A stretch of DNA of 64,000 nt from Lycorma delicatula (GCF_047948215.1 NC_134464.1:33107020-33171019); one strand, 5' to 3'; positions 11,571 through 25,426 are shown, numbered from the stretch's first letter. A program made the numbers and translations. The notes: generated from the sequence alone by a model not told the origin.

Positions 11571-12469
11571 TGATTTTTAAAGTGTAAATATTTCATTGTG
11601 ATCTGATACACAGGACAAGATGAATTAAAATATATATATATAAATTTAATGTTATTATTCAATGCAAAAATACTTAACCAATTGAGTTGAAATTTTGCAT
11701 GAACATAAATTTATACCTCGAAGGAACATAGTATTATTGCCGTTACGAAATATTATTTCATCGTTTCAAGTTTGTGATCATTTTAATGGCTTACGTAAAC
11801 AAAAAACTGAATTAATTATGTTCATTGCCTATATTCAATTTTACTATGGTTAAACCGTTGATGAAATCGAATTTAGATTCCACTATTTGATTTTAAAGCT
11901 ACTGCACTGTTGCTGTCTGTACGACTCTACTCTGGCTTCACTTTCCTCCGCTTACATAACTAAAAAAAAAAAATTTAATGAGAAACAAAATATAATCACC
12001 TCCTCGAAGTGTTTGTTGTATGCTCCTAAAAACCGTGCAAAATACTTTTTAGTCCGTACGAAGATGGGTAATTAATTACTACTTTTAAAGTGGGGGCCGA
12101 CTATTCTTAAAAACGCATACTTTAGATGACTCAAAGTTTCTAGTCCTTTGCTGACCAAATTGTGGCTCTGAAGAACGTTCAATACACTGATGGTTTTTAT
12201 AATTTGAACAGGCTTTAATAGTTACTTATCTGTATTATTCTCAAACTCATGAGGATAATGAACAAAGTGGAAATCCAGAGGTTGAGGCCTCCTGGCTCGA
12301 CTGCTCGACTGGAAGGGCAAGAGAAGCGATCCCTGTTTGGTTAGTTTCTTTGCTACTGCTAGATTTGAGTATATATATGTATAGATTAAATGAACGCAAT
12401 GAATAGTTTGATAAAACAAAAAAAATTCAAAAATTAACATTACGGAACATCACACAATTTAACCTTTCA
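10025..12469. other. AT-rich intergenic DNA with simple repeats
   Basis: (TA)n at about 10375-10400 and 11516-11568, a GT-rich stretch at 11008-11064. No supported gene. Confidence 0.5.
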
Positions 12470-12600
12470 CTTTATCGCTTTTTCTCTATTTCCCTTTTTT
12501 CCTTCTTTGCTTTTCCCTTTTTATATTTTCCTATTTCCCCTTTTCCATTTTTCCTTTATTCCTTTTTTACTTTTCCCTTGCGTAAATGGTACAGTATTTT
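12465..12600 (+). repeat. Degenerate polypyrimidine tract
   Basis: About 135 bases dominated by T and C (words TTTTCCCTTTTT, TTTTCC), nearly free of purines on the + strand. It sits just before a repeat at 12601-12965. Confidence 0.7.
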
Positions 12601-12965
12601 TTTTAGTTTATAGCGGACACATACGACCACTGCCTCTTATATATACATAGAAGAAGAAAGTTTGTATATTTATTTGTTTCGTAAATATTTCGACACCAAC
12701 GCCACCTAGCGGGTATAGTTTTCGTAAAAATTTTCTTTTCACGTAACTAATGTATAATATTCTGAATATGAGCCAAATCGGTCCATAAATACAATTTTTC
12801 AAAATATCTCGACCCCAGCGCCACTTAGTAGGTCCAGACTAATTCATAGACCTTCGTGGGCGTGCGCCCAACAACTCACCAAAGTTTCATCGCAATCGGA
12901 TGATTGATATAGGAACGCATACGGGATAAACAAACATACAAACATTCATTAAATAAAATAAACAG
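12601..12965 (+). repeat. Interspersed repeat with an internal duplication
   Basis: A phrase CGACACCAACGCCACCTAG near 12692 recurs with changes as CGACCCCAGCGCCACTTAG near 12811, about 120 bp apart. The end CATACGGGATAAACAAACAT followed by CATACAAACATTCATT is a kind of tail I recall from non-autonomous repeats in insect genomes. No ORF. Confidence 0.5.
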
Positions 12966-14168
12966 ATATTTTTAAAAAAACTTGAATTTTTCAATATTTT
13001 AATATTTAAAAGTATTATGTTGAAATATTTTTTTTTAAGGTTACTAAATTTTTAATAATTTAACATCTTCATATATCTAATTTCTTACTATTTCACAATT
13101 ACGTATTTTAAGATGCTATTTTATCAAGTATTTGTTTAGGAAAATACTGGGAGTGTTCTTTTTGTATAATATTTAGCATACTTAACCATTCCTGACGTAA
13201 TATCTATAATATATTATTATGCAATTTTCAGAATAAAATATTTACTTATTTAAAGTTGAAAAACTTCTTTTTATAATTCCTGAGTTCATCAAATTCTTCT
13301 TAAATTTTATTTTAGGTGAAATTATTAGCTGACAAACTCCCATTACAAATTTTTATTCTTGGCGGAACTTTAAAAATCAATTTTCCACTTTCTTCAATCA
13401 TTTATAATCAAAATAAAAATACTTAATTAATTAATCATATTTATTAATCTACTAGCTTTCGTATCTTTTTAATTTGTTGAATATGTACAATATTTAGGTT
13501 TAATTAACTAAATGTATTTAACTACATAAATATTTAGTTGGCTTGGAGAACTAAAACATTTTATTTCAATTTATGATGTAATATAATTGTTTAACTTGAA
13601 AAATCATTTAATAGAATTTCAAAGACATTTTCAAGTATATATATCCTCTAATTAAGGCAATATGTTATCTACTAGTGCTGTCACATTACTACTGTGACAT
13701 CAAAGTAATAATAAATTATACATAATTTTCTGCAGCTTTGGTGTAGATATTGAAACAAGGACGATTTTCATTGTTTATCTGGTGGAAGGAACAATAATTT
13801 GTCTCTATTTATTCATTCTTCTAGATATTTTTTTACTTGCTATTTCAACAAAATCTTGAAGAATATGTGTTTTTTCAATAAAAAAATAACTGCATGATTT
13901 ATGTAAATGATATTGAGATAAATAACCAACAGTTTTTGTCACTCAAAAAAAAATTATATTTTTCGTTCATAAGAAATAAAAAGTCCTTCTCATAAATTCT
14001 AGCGTATTTTATAAAACAACCTTTGATTTTTGTGAGTACCTATTTTTCTTTGCTTGACATAATTAAATTACTTGTTGACACGTTCCGAATATACTTAATT
14101 TCAAAACATACTGCTCATAATTCGCTCATAATTGTACTCAAAACATAAAGGTTATGACGATCTTAGCA

Positions 14169-14204
<36 letters not shown>

Positions 14205-15927
14205 TAAGCATATATATAAATGTAATAATAACAATCAATGATGTTTTAAACGGTTATAAATTGATTTTTATGTATATTGGTTAACATTTTCACGTTTCAA
14301 TACATGATTATTCCTTATTTTATGAATATTAGCACTTTGTAAAATTCTATAAACAAAATGTTACATTAGATTACAAACTAAGAATTAAATCGCTTTGATA
14401 TTAAACATATACTGGACTAAGAATTTTACTAAATTATTAGCAGAATAACAAAGTATTTTTATTTAATATTAAATTTAGCAATTATTTGATAAATTTTATT
14501 ATTTTGTAAACTGGCAATTGTTATTTGAATAATTTTGTAAGCTCTTTTTTCTTTCCTCTGGTTAGTGGAGTAATTTACGGACAAAGTATCAGGCTCGCTA
14601 ACAGGTTCCGCAGATGTTACGGCGTATGTAGCCTGCGCCCTACCGAATAAATCTTCCCTTCAACAGCCCCTCTCCCGAGGCCGGAAACTGAATTTAAGCA
14701 TTAGTCAGCCCCAATTTTGTAAGCTTATAGAAATCAGAGGAAAGTACAAAAAATGTATGTAACAGCCTAAAAATGACTTCTCAGTTAACTAATGAAAATA
14801 AAGTGAACGTAAATTTTTTTTTATTACAAAATGGAGAGAGACATATTATGGAGGAAGACTTCCAAGTAAAAGACAAGAATTACTGATGAAAATTTTACAA
14901 TGCCACTTATATTACATGAAATAACCGTTATACAATGCAATAAAGTCACCGAAAAAATGTCCGATCTGGCGGTGGTTAGTAATAATAAAAAATAACTATT
15001 TGAACAATTTACGAAATTATGAGTTACTGATATATTATTTTTATTTATATTTTAATTTATCGTAGGTTTTATTTCTATAATCTATCTACAATATTTGAAA
15101 GGTTTGGTTTAAAATTACAATAATTTTCCTCTACATTTGGTATTTTTAATAGAAATACAATAAAAAACTTTCTTATATTTTTGTTTGAAAATTTGACTTT
15201 TATATATAAGTTTTATTTACATTCTCAAGTAAAACAAAGTTTTATTTATTTATAAGCAATTTAGCAATATAAATTTACGCGAAATCTAAAAAAAAAATAT
15301 GTTTTGCGACTACAGTTTTCTTACTTTGATCTTGAAAATATTTAAGATTAAATAATGAAGTCAAACAACGCGTCAAAACATCAATTATACAGAAAACATT
15401 TATCCTCCAAGAATTTCATTTTGGTATCATGGTAATACGATGAAATTTTCCGTAGGTTTAACAAGAAAACGAAACGTTCTGGGCCCATCTTTATTTGAAT
15501 TATAAAACTATGCAATAAGTCTGTAACAAGAAGATTCTTTTGGAACGTAAATAAGTAAATACGTACATAACTAAATACCGTTCTTTAAACATTTTTAATT
15601 AATAAATTAACAGCACGCTTGTAAGCTTACAATCTCAAATATGATTTTTTGCGTATGGATGTGCGTGTGTACATGTTTACATGTATGAGTGTATGATTAA
15701 AATTCACAGACTAAAATACATAATTTACTTATCATAGTGTATCGATAACATATGAACTCTTCTCTTATGATAAAAAGTGAAATAAAATTAATGTCATTCA
15801 AAACAATAACAAGTTAGCAATTACTTTTACTTTGTCTTATCTATACAGAAGTACCTTATCGCATTAATTAAGTGTTTTACTGATTAATTTACTAAATAAT
15901 TTTTCATTTAACTTGTTATAATTTTAG
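12966..15927. other. AT-rich DNA upstream of the nucleotidase gene
   Basis: (AT)n at about 14165-14203. 14575-14705 is a GC-richer island (CTCCCGAGGCCGG) that looks like repeat debris. Upstream non-coding exon(s) and promoter of the gene should lie in or beyond this region, but I cannot place them. Confidence 0.4.
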
Positions 15928-15961
15928 GTGTATTACGTATGGATTTTCTGTTGGATACACA
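15928..15961 (+). other. Probable spliced 5' UTR just before the start codon
   Basis: TTGTTATAATTTTAG at 15913-15927 is a good splice acceptor, so the 34 bases before the ATG probably begin an exon joined to an upstream non-coding exon that I did not find. A short out-of-frame ATG at 15939 overlaps the true start and stops within 15 codons. The coding frame is also open across these 34 bases, so a start in an earlier exon is not excluded. Confidence 0.45.
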
Positions 15962-16327
15962 ATGGAATACATTAAAATAAATAATTTTTTTTTAACAATA
16001 GTACTACTACTTACAGTACTACATTATAACGTTAATAATGTGATGTGCGATATAAATCTATTAATTCTTCATAACAATGACATGCATGCTCATATAGAAG
16101 AGACAAGTTTAACATCCAGTGGTTGCCAAAATACAAAATCAGGTAAATGTTTTGGAGGATTTGCAAGAATAAAAAAAACTGTACAAGATATACGTGACGA
16201 TCAAAAAGAAAAAACAAACGTTTTATTTTTAAATGCTGGTGATACGTTTCAAGGGACACCTTATTATTCAATTTTTAAGTGGGAAGTTATTGCAGATTTC
16301 ATTGATCTTTTAGGAATTGATGTTATG
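15962..16327 (+). CDS. 5'-nucleotidase/apyrase family ecto-enzyme, coding exon 1 (residues 1-122)
   Basis: This family (CD73, insect salivary apyrases) hydrolyses nucleoside 5'-phosphates outside the cell. Residues 1-29 form a signal peptide: a hydrophobic stretch at 9-21 ending near C29. The metallophosphatase domain follows: LLILHNNDMHAHIEE (metal ligands D40, H42), CysX7Cys C55/C63 before GGFARIKK, and FLNAGDTFQGTPYY (D94, metal bridge). The exon ends in phase 0 at ATG|GTAAGC. I chose ATG 15962 because it directly precedes the signal peptide. Whether the product acts as an AMP nucleotidase or an ATP/ADP apyrase cannot be read from sequence. The frame is intact and matches the family in length, so this looks like a live gene. 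Confidence 0.92.
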
Positions 16328-17749
16328 GTAAGCATATTTTTATATTTCTTGGTTAAAAAGAATAACTAATAATAACTATAATAATTAAATAAATTATTAA
16401 ATTCGCTGTAGCGTTTTCGGTTGTACAATATCCTCAGGAGCATCATTTGTTTTATATACTTTTTAAAAATAACTTTCTTTTAAGGTATACAAATCAAATG
16501 TTCAACAAGTCTATTTTGGAAAAAATGTGTAAAATATAAAATAAAAAAAAATATTTAAAAAGTTTAAAATGTATCACAAGAAGTAAGAATAAAATAGTTA
16601 AACCGATCTCAACAAATGAATAATTGTTTTCATAAATGTTTACCATATCTCAAATTATGTTCTGAGGAAGTTGTGGGGCCGAAAGTGCTAACCTATTTAT
16701 TTTTTATTTGTTTTATTTTTACGAATTTATTATGGTTAATACAACTGAGTTCATTTAATAAAATCATACATCAAAACCCTGAATATGTATTATCACCTTG
16801 TTCTTGCCTTTATACTGTTCGATTTGTTATCTTTTTCCTGTATTTGCTTTAAATATTTTTTTCGCCTAATCAATCTTCTATTAAAATAGTTATTTTAATT
16901 TTGTAAATGAAATTTTTATTAATAAAATGAAGTATCCTTTAATTGGTTAACTTTTAATCTTTAACGTCTTTAAACCTGTTTTATCTTGGCTAAATATATA
17001 TTCTATAACCGAGTAATAGCTAATATTTTCTCAAATTTAAGGGTTTTACAGTCAATTGTTTTTGGCCATATTCAAAATTATTAACTATTTCAGTTAAGAA
17101 TCATATATTTTAAAGTAAAACACACTTTTTTTATTTTTAAATTTGAAAACATTTAAAAATAACAGCTAATAGTAAAAAAACAAATAATTATAAAAAACTA
17201 TAATTTTTTTTTAATCTTGACTGAAAATTTCTCCAAAAAAGATATTTTGTAAAAATATCTAAATATATTTGTGTTAATACAAAACTGATTTGAGAATAAA
17301 AGGTCAACTTTGATTTTCTACCGTTGTCATGAAACTATAACTATAAACTTATTCTGACAGCGAAGTATTTTTTTTTCAAAAGCATTTGTTAGTACAGATC
17401 CCGCAGTACTGTAAGTGTTTACTGATTCAGATCCTAATAATATCAACATTTTCAACGGAAGAACGAATTTTTATTTTCTTGTTTTTACAGTGATTTAAAA
17501 TTTTACGTATTTCTCTTGTCCATTCTTGTATGCAATTTATATTAACAATATGTTCAATTAGAATTAATTTGGTGTAAAAGACTAGATTAATTTAGTGTCG
17601 GTATAAATTAGTCTAAGTTTTATAAAAAAAAACAAAAAACAATCTTTTGTCTACCAACCCTTTCTTTGTAGGATGTGGGTGAAGCCCATTGTACCACTAG
17701 CTTGTATTTTTAGTTTACAACTATCATTTGTATTTTAGAACATATTTAA
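16328..17749 (+). other. Intron 1, 5' part: nothing recognised
   Basis: AT-rich intron sequence. The 78-codon frame at 16616-16852 lacks recognisable motifs. Confidence 0.5.
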
Positions 17750-18570
17750 CTGATACATTCGCCCAAAAGTAACACAGGACTAAAATTTACAAAATAAACC
17801 TTTATTTGTGCATGAATTGGAAAAGTTGCGACATACTCTGATAGAAAACACCCCGATTAAATATTGAAAATAATACCTGAAAAATATTTTCCACGTCTCA
17901 TAACACAATCGCGCAATATTTTAACCGAATTTAAAATCAAATTTTCCTAGACGTGTGGCTGTATTGTTACGATAACACGTCGGATTTCTTCCTTATATTT
18001 AGGAATGGTTGGTATGCGTTTGCTGTAAACCTTAGACTTCACAAATCCTTAGAGTTAAAAGTCACACGATATAAGATAGGATGACCTTGATGGCCAATTT
18101 TGATTACGTTGCGAAATGTGATCACTGTTGTAATTATTGTTTTCATGAACGAAATCAGCTGTCCATGAAATTTCTGCTGTAACTGCTACATGGTTTTGCG
18201 GACCACAATTCACGTGGTGCTATTTTTCTGAAATAACATCAAAGCCAAATTCCATAGCTTCTAACCGAGGCTACGAAAATACTGTTATCTCGCGATAACG
18301 TACGTTAATAGTACTGGGGACCACGACATTTCATCACCAAACCTGCTTATTAAAACTTTTGAATCACTCTTTTTATTGTCGTTCTGTTTAGCGCATTTTT
18401 TTTGCCAAAACATACTATATAATTTGCCTACAGTTTCAACACAACATTCTCCGTATTTATATATTTTTACGATAGTTATGCGCTACACCATAGTGCATTT
18501 CTCAATCCCGACTTACTCCCAACTGACTAGGATATGGTTACTACAATATGTATTTCAAAGAGCGTTACCA
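17750..18570 (-). pseudogene. DDE (Tc/mariner superfamily) transposase C-terminal remnant
   Basis: On the - strand, broken frames give blocks resembling the end of IS630/Tc1-mariner DDE transposases: a NWPSRS..L..CDF-like block near 18105-18080, then FVKSKVYSKRIPTIPKY and EEIRRVIVTIQPHVLG, and a weak terminal block. Many stops and shifts. It is related in type to the + strand copy at 31471-32172. Confidence 0.5.
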
Positions 18571-18889
18571 ACGTAACAGAAAAAAAGTCACGCAACTAAA
18601 ATCCTGCATTAATTTTGAGACGCTTTTTATTTCATTAGTTTTTATACATTCCGCAGTTCATAAATGTATATCTAATTTATTATATACACGGTTAAAAGGT
18701 AAAAGATAAATGCACTTCCGATTCCGTTCATAGCAAGAAAATAAAAATTAATTATATCGACATTTAACAATAAAAAAAATTTTATCTTTCTAATATATTT
18801 TATTAGTTTAGCCTATAGAGAATACTTTTAAAAAAATTGTTTAATAATCTTACTAAAAGAAAAAAGGTAAAAAAAATTTAACCAGAATT

Positions 18890-20113
18890 CTGTGCGGAAG
18901 GAATGAGAAGAGAGCAGAAGAAGTGTTAGAAGAAGAGCATTTTGGTTTCAGGAAAAGTATAGGGACAAGGTAAATAATTTTAGCGCTCAAATTAATAGAA
19001 GGAAGATTAAAGAAAAAACAAACACACATGGCATTTATAGACTTAGAAAAGGCATTATCAAATGCCTTTTCTAAGTAGGCTGGAATAAAATCTTCAGCAT
19101 TTAAAAAATGTAGGGTTCAAGTATAGGGATAGAAGAACAATTGCTAAGATTTACAGGAACCAAACTGCAACATTAATAATCGAAGAGCATAGGAAAGAAG
19201 CAGTAATAAAAAATGAGTCAGACAAGGACGTAGAATATCCCCGTTACTTTTTAATCTTGACATAGAACTAGCAGTTAATGAATGATGTTAAAGAACAGTT
19301 TAGATTCGGAGTAACAGTGCAAGGTGAAAAAATAAAGATGCTACGATCTGTTGATGATATAGTTACTAGGTGAAAGTAAAAAAGATTTAGAAGAAACAAT
19401 GAATGGCACGGCTGAAGTCCTATGCAAGAACTATCAAATGAAAATAAACAAGAACAAAACGAAAGTAATGAAATGTAGTAGAAATGTAAATAAACCATTG
19501 AATAAAAAAATTAGGAAGAGAAAAGTATACGAAGGTAAAAGAATTTTGTTATTTGGGAAGTAGAATTACTAAAGATGGACAAAGCAAAAACGATACAAAA
19601 TGCCGAAGAGCACAGCCGAAACGAGCTTTCAGTCAGAAATATAATTTCCTTAGATCAAAAATTAATTTAAACGTCAGGAAAACATTTTTGAAAGTATATG
19701 GTTTGGAGCCTAGCTTTGTATGGAAGGTGAAACTTGGACGATCGAATTACCTGAGAAAAAAAGATTAGAAGTTTTTGATATGGGGTAGTATAGGAGAATG
19801 TTAAATACCAGGTGGGTGGATAAAGTGATAAATGAAGAGTGTTGCGGAAAACTGATGAAGAAAGAAGCATTTGAAAAAATATAGCTAAAAGAAGAGACAG
19901 ATTTATAGGCCACATATTAAGGCATCCTGGAATAGTCGCTTTGATATTGGAGGGACAGGTAGATGGGAAAAATTGTGCAGGCAAGCAAAGTTTGAAGTAT
20001 GTAAAACAAACTGTTAGGGATGTAGGGGGTATACCGAAATGAAACAACTTGCACTAGATACGGAATCTTGCAGAGCTGCATCAAACCAGTCAAATAAGTG
20101 AAGATAAAAAAAA
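18890..20113 (+). mobile_element. LINE reverse transcriptase remnant, copy 2, with 3' end
   Basis: Blocks in order: EEEHFGFRKSIGTR and AFIDLEKA (classic RT motifs) at about 18930-19056, FGVTVQGEKIKML with a SVDDIV active-site box at about 19310-19365, KINKNKTK, LGSRITKDGQSKND, INLNVRKTFLKVYG, and RRDRFIGHILRHPGIV near 19900. The 3' end (CTGCATCAAACCAGTCAAAT then an A-run at 20104-20113) matches copy 1 at 9960-10024. Many stops: inactive. A 16-bp hairpin at 19041-19076 replaced the codons after AFIDLEKA. Confidence 0.78.
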
Positions 20114-21115
<1,002 letters not shown>

Positions 21116-21316
21116 TCATTAGGAAATCATGAATTTGATGATTCTCCTAAAGGATTAGCACCGTATTTAAAATCAATTAAGACTGTAAGTGTCGCAGCTA
21201 ACATTAATATTACAAATGAACCGTGTTTAGATGTACCCACTTTAAAACCTTACCAGATTTTGGATGTAAATGGTACTCAAATAGCAATCATCGGATATCT
21301 GACACCAGTAACACAG
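21116..21316 (+). CDS. 5'-nucleotidase family, coding exon 2 (residues 123-189)
   Basis: The exon opens with SLGNHEFDDSP, the hallmark GNHE[FL]D motif: N126 is a metal ligand, H127 and D130 form the catalytic dyad by homology with H118/D121 of human CD73. It then runs through LAPYLKSIKTVSVAANIN and the buried strand IAIIGYLTPVTQ. It is 201 bp, phase 0 to phase 0, with CAG|GTAAAA donor. N-glycosylation sequons (NIT in NINITNE, NGT) fit a secreted or surface protein. Confidence 0.95.
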
Positions 21317-23689
21317 GTAAAATATTATTTAATATATCAATGCGTTTAGATATATATTAAAAATAGATTATTTACAATTAAATTATTATTTATTTCTCTA
21401 TTTTTATTAGTAATATACATTCTTAGGTATAAAATATTTAATATCAAATAATTTAGCATTTTCCTGTACTTATTGAGGAGAGAAGGAAAATGTTGAATGT
21501 GCCTGAATTTAGGAAAAGGAGCTGCATAGAAAATTGTATGGGAAGAAGGTGTATGAAGGAAAAAATGAAAATTCCAACTTTTTGGTGTGTAATTCTTGTA
21601 AACATCTAAAAATAAATTTCTTCATTTTTTGAAATTCAACCTTGAAAGGATGAAAAAAGGTAAAATAATTTTAGACAGTGTTTGAAAATTCTCCCTGTTT
21701 TCAACTATACTAAACGAAATGTTTACTCGATTTTAGTTTGAAAATATTGAAAATGGGTGACAATATTTACCCATTTTCGAGTTTTTTGAATTTTAATATT
21801 TTGAGGGGTGAAAAAACAAAGTGTTTTTTACATTTTTGCCATTTTATGAAACTTGTATTAAATCAATCTTTATGAAATTAGGTAAAATTGTGATGTTAAT
21901 TTATGTTTGTAATTCTGATTATATATTTCACAAGAAAAGCCGCGATGGGAAATTTCAAAACTAATTATTGAGTCCTGTACTCAACAAAGTGTTACTCTGA
22001 AGTAATTACAATACTCTGATAGTTTTAATAAATTGAAAAGGCTTACTTTTTATTTATGATTATTATTCTAACATGAAATAAATATACATATATATATATT
22101 TATTTTTATTTATATAAATAATAACATAATTTTGTCACGTCATTCTCAGCAATAAATTGAATAACTTTTGGAAAGCAATTTTAAGATAAGAGTATGCCTA
22201 TCAAAAAGTTTTAATATTTTTTTTTAAATTTCATACATAATAAAATAAGTAGTAATTTTTTAAGGTAAATGAGTTACAAATAATAATTATAAAAAAAATG
22301 TTGTGATATATATTTTAATAAAGTAATAATTTAAAAATAAATTTGGTATTTTTGTCTAGTGTTATTGAAAATAACAATGATTTTTTTTAAGTAATTGAAA
22401 AAATATCTGGAAGTGAAAGGGTTAAAACATGATATAATAATTAATATAATTGTAGAAGGATTTAATGGGGATAATAATTGTAAAAAACACATAAGAAAGG
22501 TGTAGTAGAAAGAATAAATTGTGAGTTTAAGACAAAAACTCAGAGATTATAAAGAAATTGAAAACTGCGCGAATGGAAAGGTAAAACAAATATTGAAAAC
22601 ATTAATTTCTTCATTAAGTTTACAAGAAATGTAATTTAGTTTGTAATATTAGCTAACATAAGTATTGATTAAACATTTTTATATAAATGTGTGTGCGTGT
22701 GCGTATCTGTGTTCTGTGGTACTCAATATATTGTGTCTATAGAATTATCAATTGAAATAATATTATCATAACGAGTGACACTTGTTTATTAGACGCCATT
22801 TTGAATTTATTTATACTTGAAATTCGAGATTGCTATTTTTCTATTTTCCATTTCTGTAATGATTAATCATTTTTACAAATAATTTTAAAATATTTTTTAA
22901 TTAAAACCTTTTGTAATAAAATTACTCAGTACCTATATGAATCCAAAATTATATTCTTGTACTGGAATGACTTAGAATGAATTTACACTGATAATTTCAA
23001 CCAAGACACAGTATTTAAGACAACCAAAAGTTTTTTTTGTATAGCTCTATAGCTATGCAGCAAGAAGGAAACTATAATAATCATCAAAAAATGGAGTATG
23101 GATATTTTTGTTACATTTCTTGATGTTTCATGACCTAGGGACCTCAAAAAACGAAAAAAAGTGGAGGTAATGTTCGTAAGTAGATAGTACATTTTTGTAC
23201 GTATGCACGTATTGATGTGTTTAATGCTTGGCGTTTTTGACTGGATAAACCGATTTTGATGAAACTTTTTACAGATGCTCGTGTACAAGGTGCCATATTT
23301 TTGGAGTCAATATCTACAATGAATGGAGTAGACGGATTCTTGGGGTCAATTTTCTCAAAATTAGGCAAACATAGATTTATATTAAGCTCAGTACATTCGG
23401 GCCTGCTTACATTACCCAAAATTCTCCCTTCTCCAGTAATCGGAAAAGCTCTCTTTTTTAGTTATTGCAAATTTTTTAACCTAATCTTTTTGTCCTCGTA
23501 TTCCTAGTTGTAATGGTGCAAGTGACCCCCAAAAAAGAAGAGTTTGAGGGTAATATAGTGGGGTGAGGACCCTTTAAAATTTAAAAATATAATTTTTTTT
23601 CAATTTATTAAGACCTGTTTTGTTTATTTAAATGTAAAGTATTATGTTTAAACTTTAAATTAAAAATATTATGTAATTATAAGATTAAT
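21317..23689 (+). other. Intron 2, 5' part
   Basis: Mostly AT-rich. 23040-23560 is a less AT-rich block (ACTGGATAAACCGATTTTGA near 23240) that reads like an interspersed repeat. Frames here (for example 23256-23507) lack family motifs. Confidence 0.4.
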
Positions 23690-23830
23690 GTCGTAGAGTC
23701 TCGGCCATTCATCCGGAGGTCCTACGGTCATCCGGAGCTAGTTAATCTAAGTCAGGCATAATATTTTCTACACGCTGCAAATTTTCATTTCCATATCCCA
23801 CCCAAAACTTCAAGCTTATATGGCGATATC
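23690..23830 (+). mobile_element. SINE-B fragment (tRNA-derived)
   Basis: GTCTCGGCCATTCATCCGGAGGTCC then GTCAGGCATAATATTTTC and CACGCTGCAAATTTTCATTT match the body of the SINE-B copies at 48411-48571 and 60200-60368. The first part of the A box is missing. Confidence 0.6.
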
Positions 23831-24280
23831 GAACTAAAAAATGATAATAATAAACTTTTAGTAATAATATTACGATAAAATTTCATCATAATTCGCTCCT
23901 CACACACGAAAAAAAATCTTTGTTACATTTTTATCGATTGTACATTTTTTAGAATTTTTTTTTAGTTTCTTCCATTTAACATAGTAAAATTAGAAAAATA
24001 AAAAAGATTTTTAAATTAATTTTTAAGGTGAAGAGTTTTTTTTTGCTGGGCTAACAACGAAGTTTCGTCATCAGAGCCATAAACAATATTTATATGGTAA
24101 ATAAATGTAAAATATTATCAATTCAAAGTTAACTTAAAAACTAAACAACTGTAATACAAAAAAAAAAAAACAAGATAGATGAAAAACGTCTATGACTTAT
24201 GTTAAAAGCGAAATAAATCCACAATGAAATATACCATTAAAATGTAACTTAAAAGAACAAATTTACTATCTGGCATATTC

Positions 24281-24568
24281 TTTTTTTTTGTTTAGCCTCT
24301 TGAACCACCGTATGATATTACTTCAGAGGATGAATGAGGATAATATGTATGAATGTAAATTAAGTGTAGTCTTGTACAGTCTCAGGTCGACCATTCCTGA
24401 GATATGTGGTTAATTGAAACCCAACCACCAAAGAACACCGGTATCCACGATCTAGTATTCAAATCCGTGTAAAAGTAACTGCCTTTACTAGAATTGGAAT
24501 CTTTGAATTCTCTCGACTTCTAAAACATCTGATTTGCGATGATGAGTTTACCACTAGAACACCCCGGA
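24281..24568 (-). mobile_element. SINE-A, full-length copy, minus strand
   Basis: It aligns over its length with the copy at 38082-38381 in reverse: head TTCTAGTGGTAAACTCATCA near 24560, body GGATACCGGTGTTCTTTGGT near 24445, tail CATCCTCTGAAGTAATATC near 24325, and an A-run at 24281-24289 (T on the + strand). The head resembles a tRNA A box. It lies in intron 2. Confidence 0.8.
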
Positions 24569-24654
24569 CCTTAAGAAATCGTAAGACATTCGATAACATT
24601 GTTACATTTTTTCCTAACATATTTTAGATATTAGCTCCTAGTTTAAACTTCCAG

Positions 24655-24832
24655 TAATCGTGGATACCAGTGTTCTTTGGTGGTTGGGTTTCAATTAACC
24701 ACACATCTTGGGAATGGTCGACTTGAGACTGTACAAGATTACTCTTCATTTACATTCATATACATCATAATCATCATCCTTCATCCTTTGACGTAATAAC
24801 TTATGGTTCTAGAGGCTAAACAGAAAGCGAAA
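24655..24832 (+). mobile_element. SINE-A, 5'-truncated copy
   Basis: Begins inside the body (ATCGTGGATACCAGTGTTC) and runs to the shared tail (GAGGCTAAACAGAAAGCGAAAG). With the minus copy 87 bp upstream it forms an inverted pair able to fold in the transcript. Confidence 0.78.
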
Positions 24833-24839
24833 GAAGTAT

Positions 24840-25390
24840 AAACTTCAGATGCAATGCCGCATAACATATACAGTCCACAAGGATGTTGCATACCGTTAGT
24901 TTGCAGTCGTAACGTACACAAACGGGTTATCGTTCTCATTCATTAGATGTCCATGAGTAAGTTTAATGGTTTCTATTCACAAACGGCAAACATAACCTCC
25001 TCTCGACGGTTGACGAGGAATTCCACGGTTGACACAGTGTACTTAAGTGGAAGAAGTTTATTGTTGATGGTAACAGTCCATTCACTTTGCCATTCAACAC
25101 CTCATCACACTTTGCCATCACGAAACACTCTCTTATGAAAACAGACAAGGTCATCAGAAACAACGCACGATTAGTGAAATAAGGCTCTAAAGAAGCCTGC
25201 TTTGTTGCCCTATCTGCGTGTTCATTGCCTTAAATTCTAATATGACTTGCGATCAATAGAAACTCACACTTGTGTTACGCAGAGTCATCTCAGACATGAT
25301 TGAGTGAATCTTATAAGCAACAGGGTGTTCGGAGTACATGCCATTAATCGCCTGCAAGGCGAAGAGCAGAAAAAATACCGATTTTTTTTT
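24840..25390 (-). pseudogene. RNase H-bearing LINE ORF2 C-terminal remnant
   Basis: On the - strand: ALQAINGMYSEHPVAYKIHS then a SVSFY.SQVILEFKGNEHADRATK-like block (end of an RNase H domain: GNE.AD with the catalytic Asp), starting at about 25370 and ending near 25195. Lower down a THGHLMNENDNPF block near 24955-24920 corresponds to the region before the C-terminal zinc finger in I/Jockey-type ORF2. Frameshifts and stops are present. Related in architecture to 61416-62469, but a different, older copy. Confidence 0.6.
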
Positions 25391-25426
25391 AATTTTTTTA
25401 AATTATTTTGGTTTATTTAAAAGTAT

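Noticed and set aside
16032..16271. 79-codon frame on the - strand opposite exon 1
   Set aside because: Shadow of the nucleotidase exon, whose family motifs are clear on the + strand.
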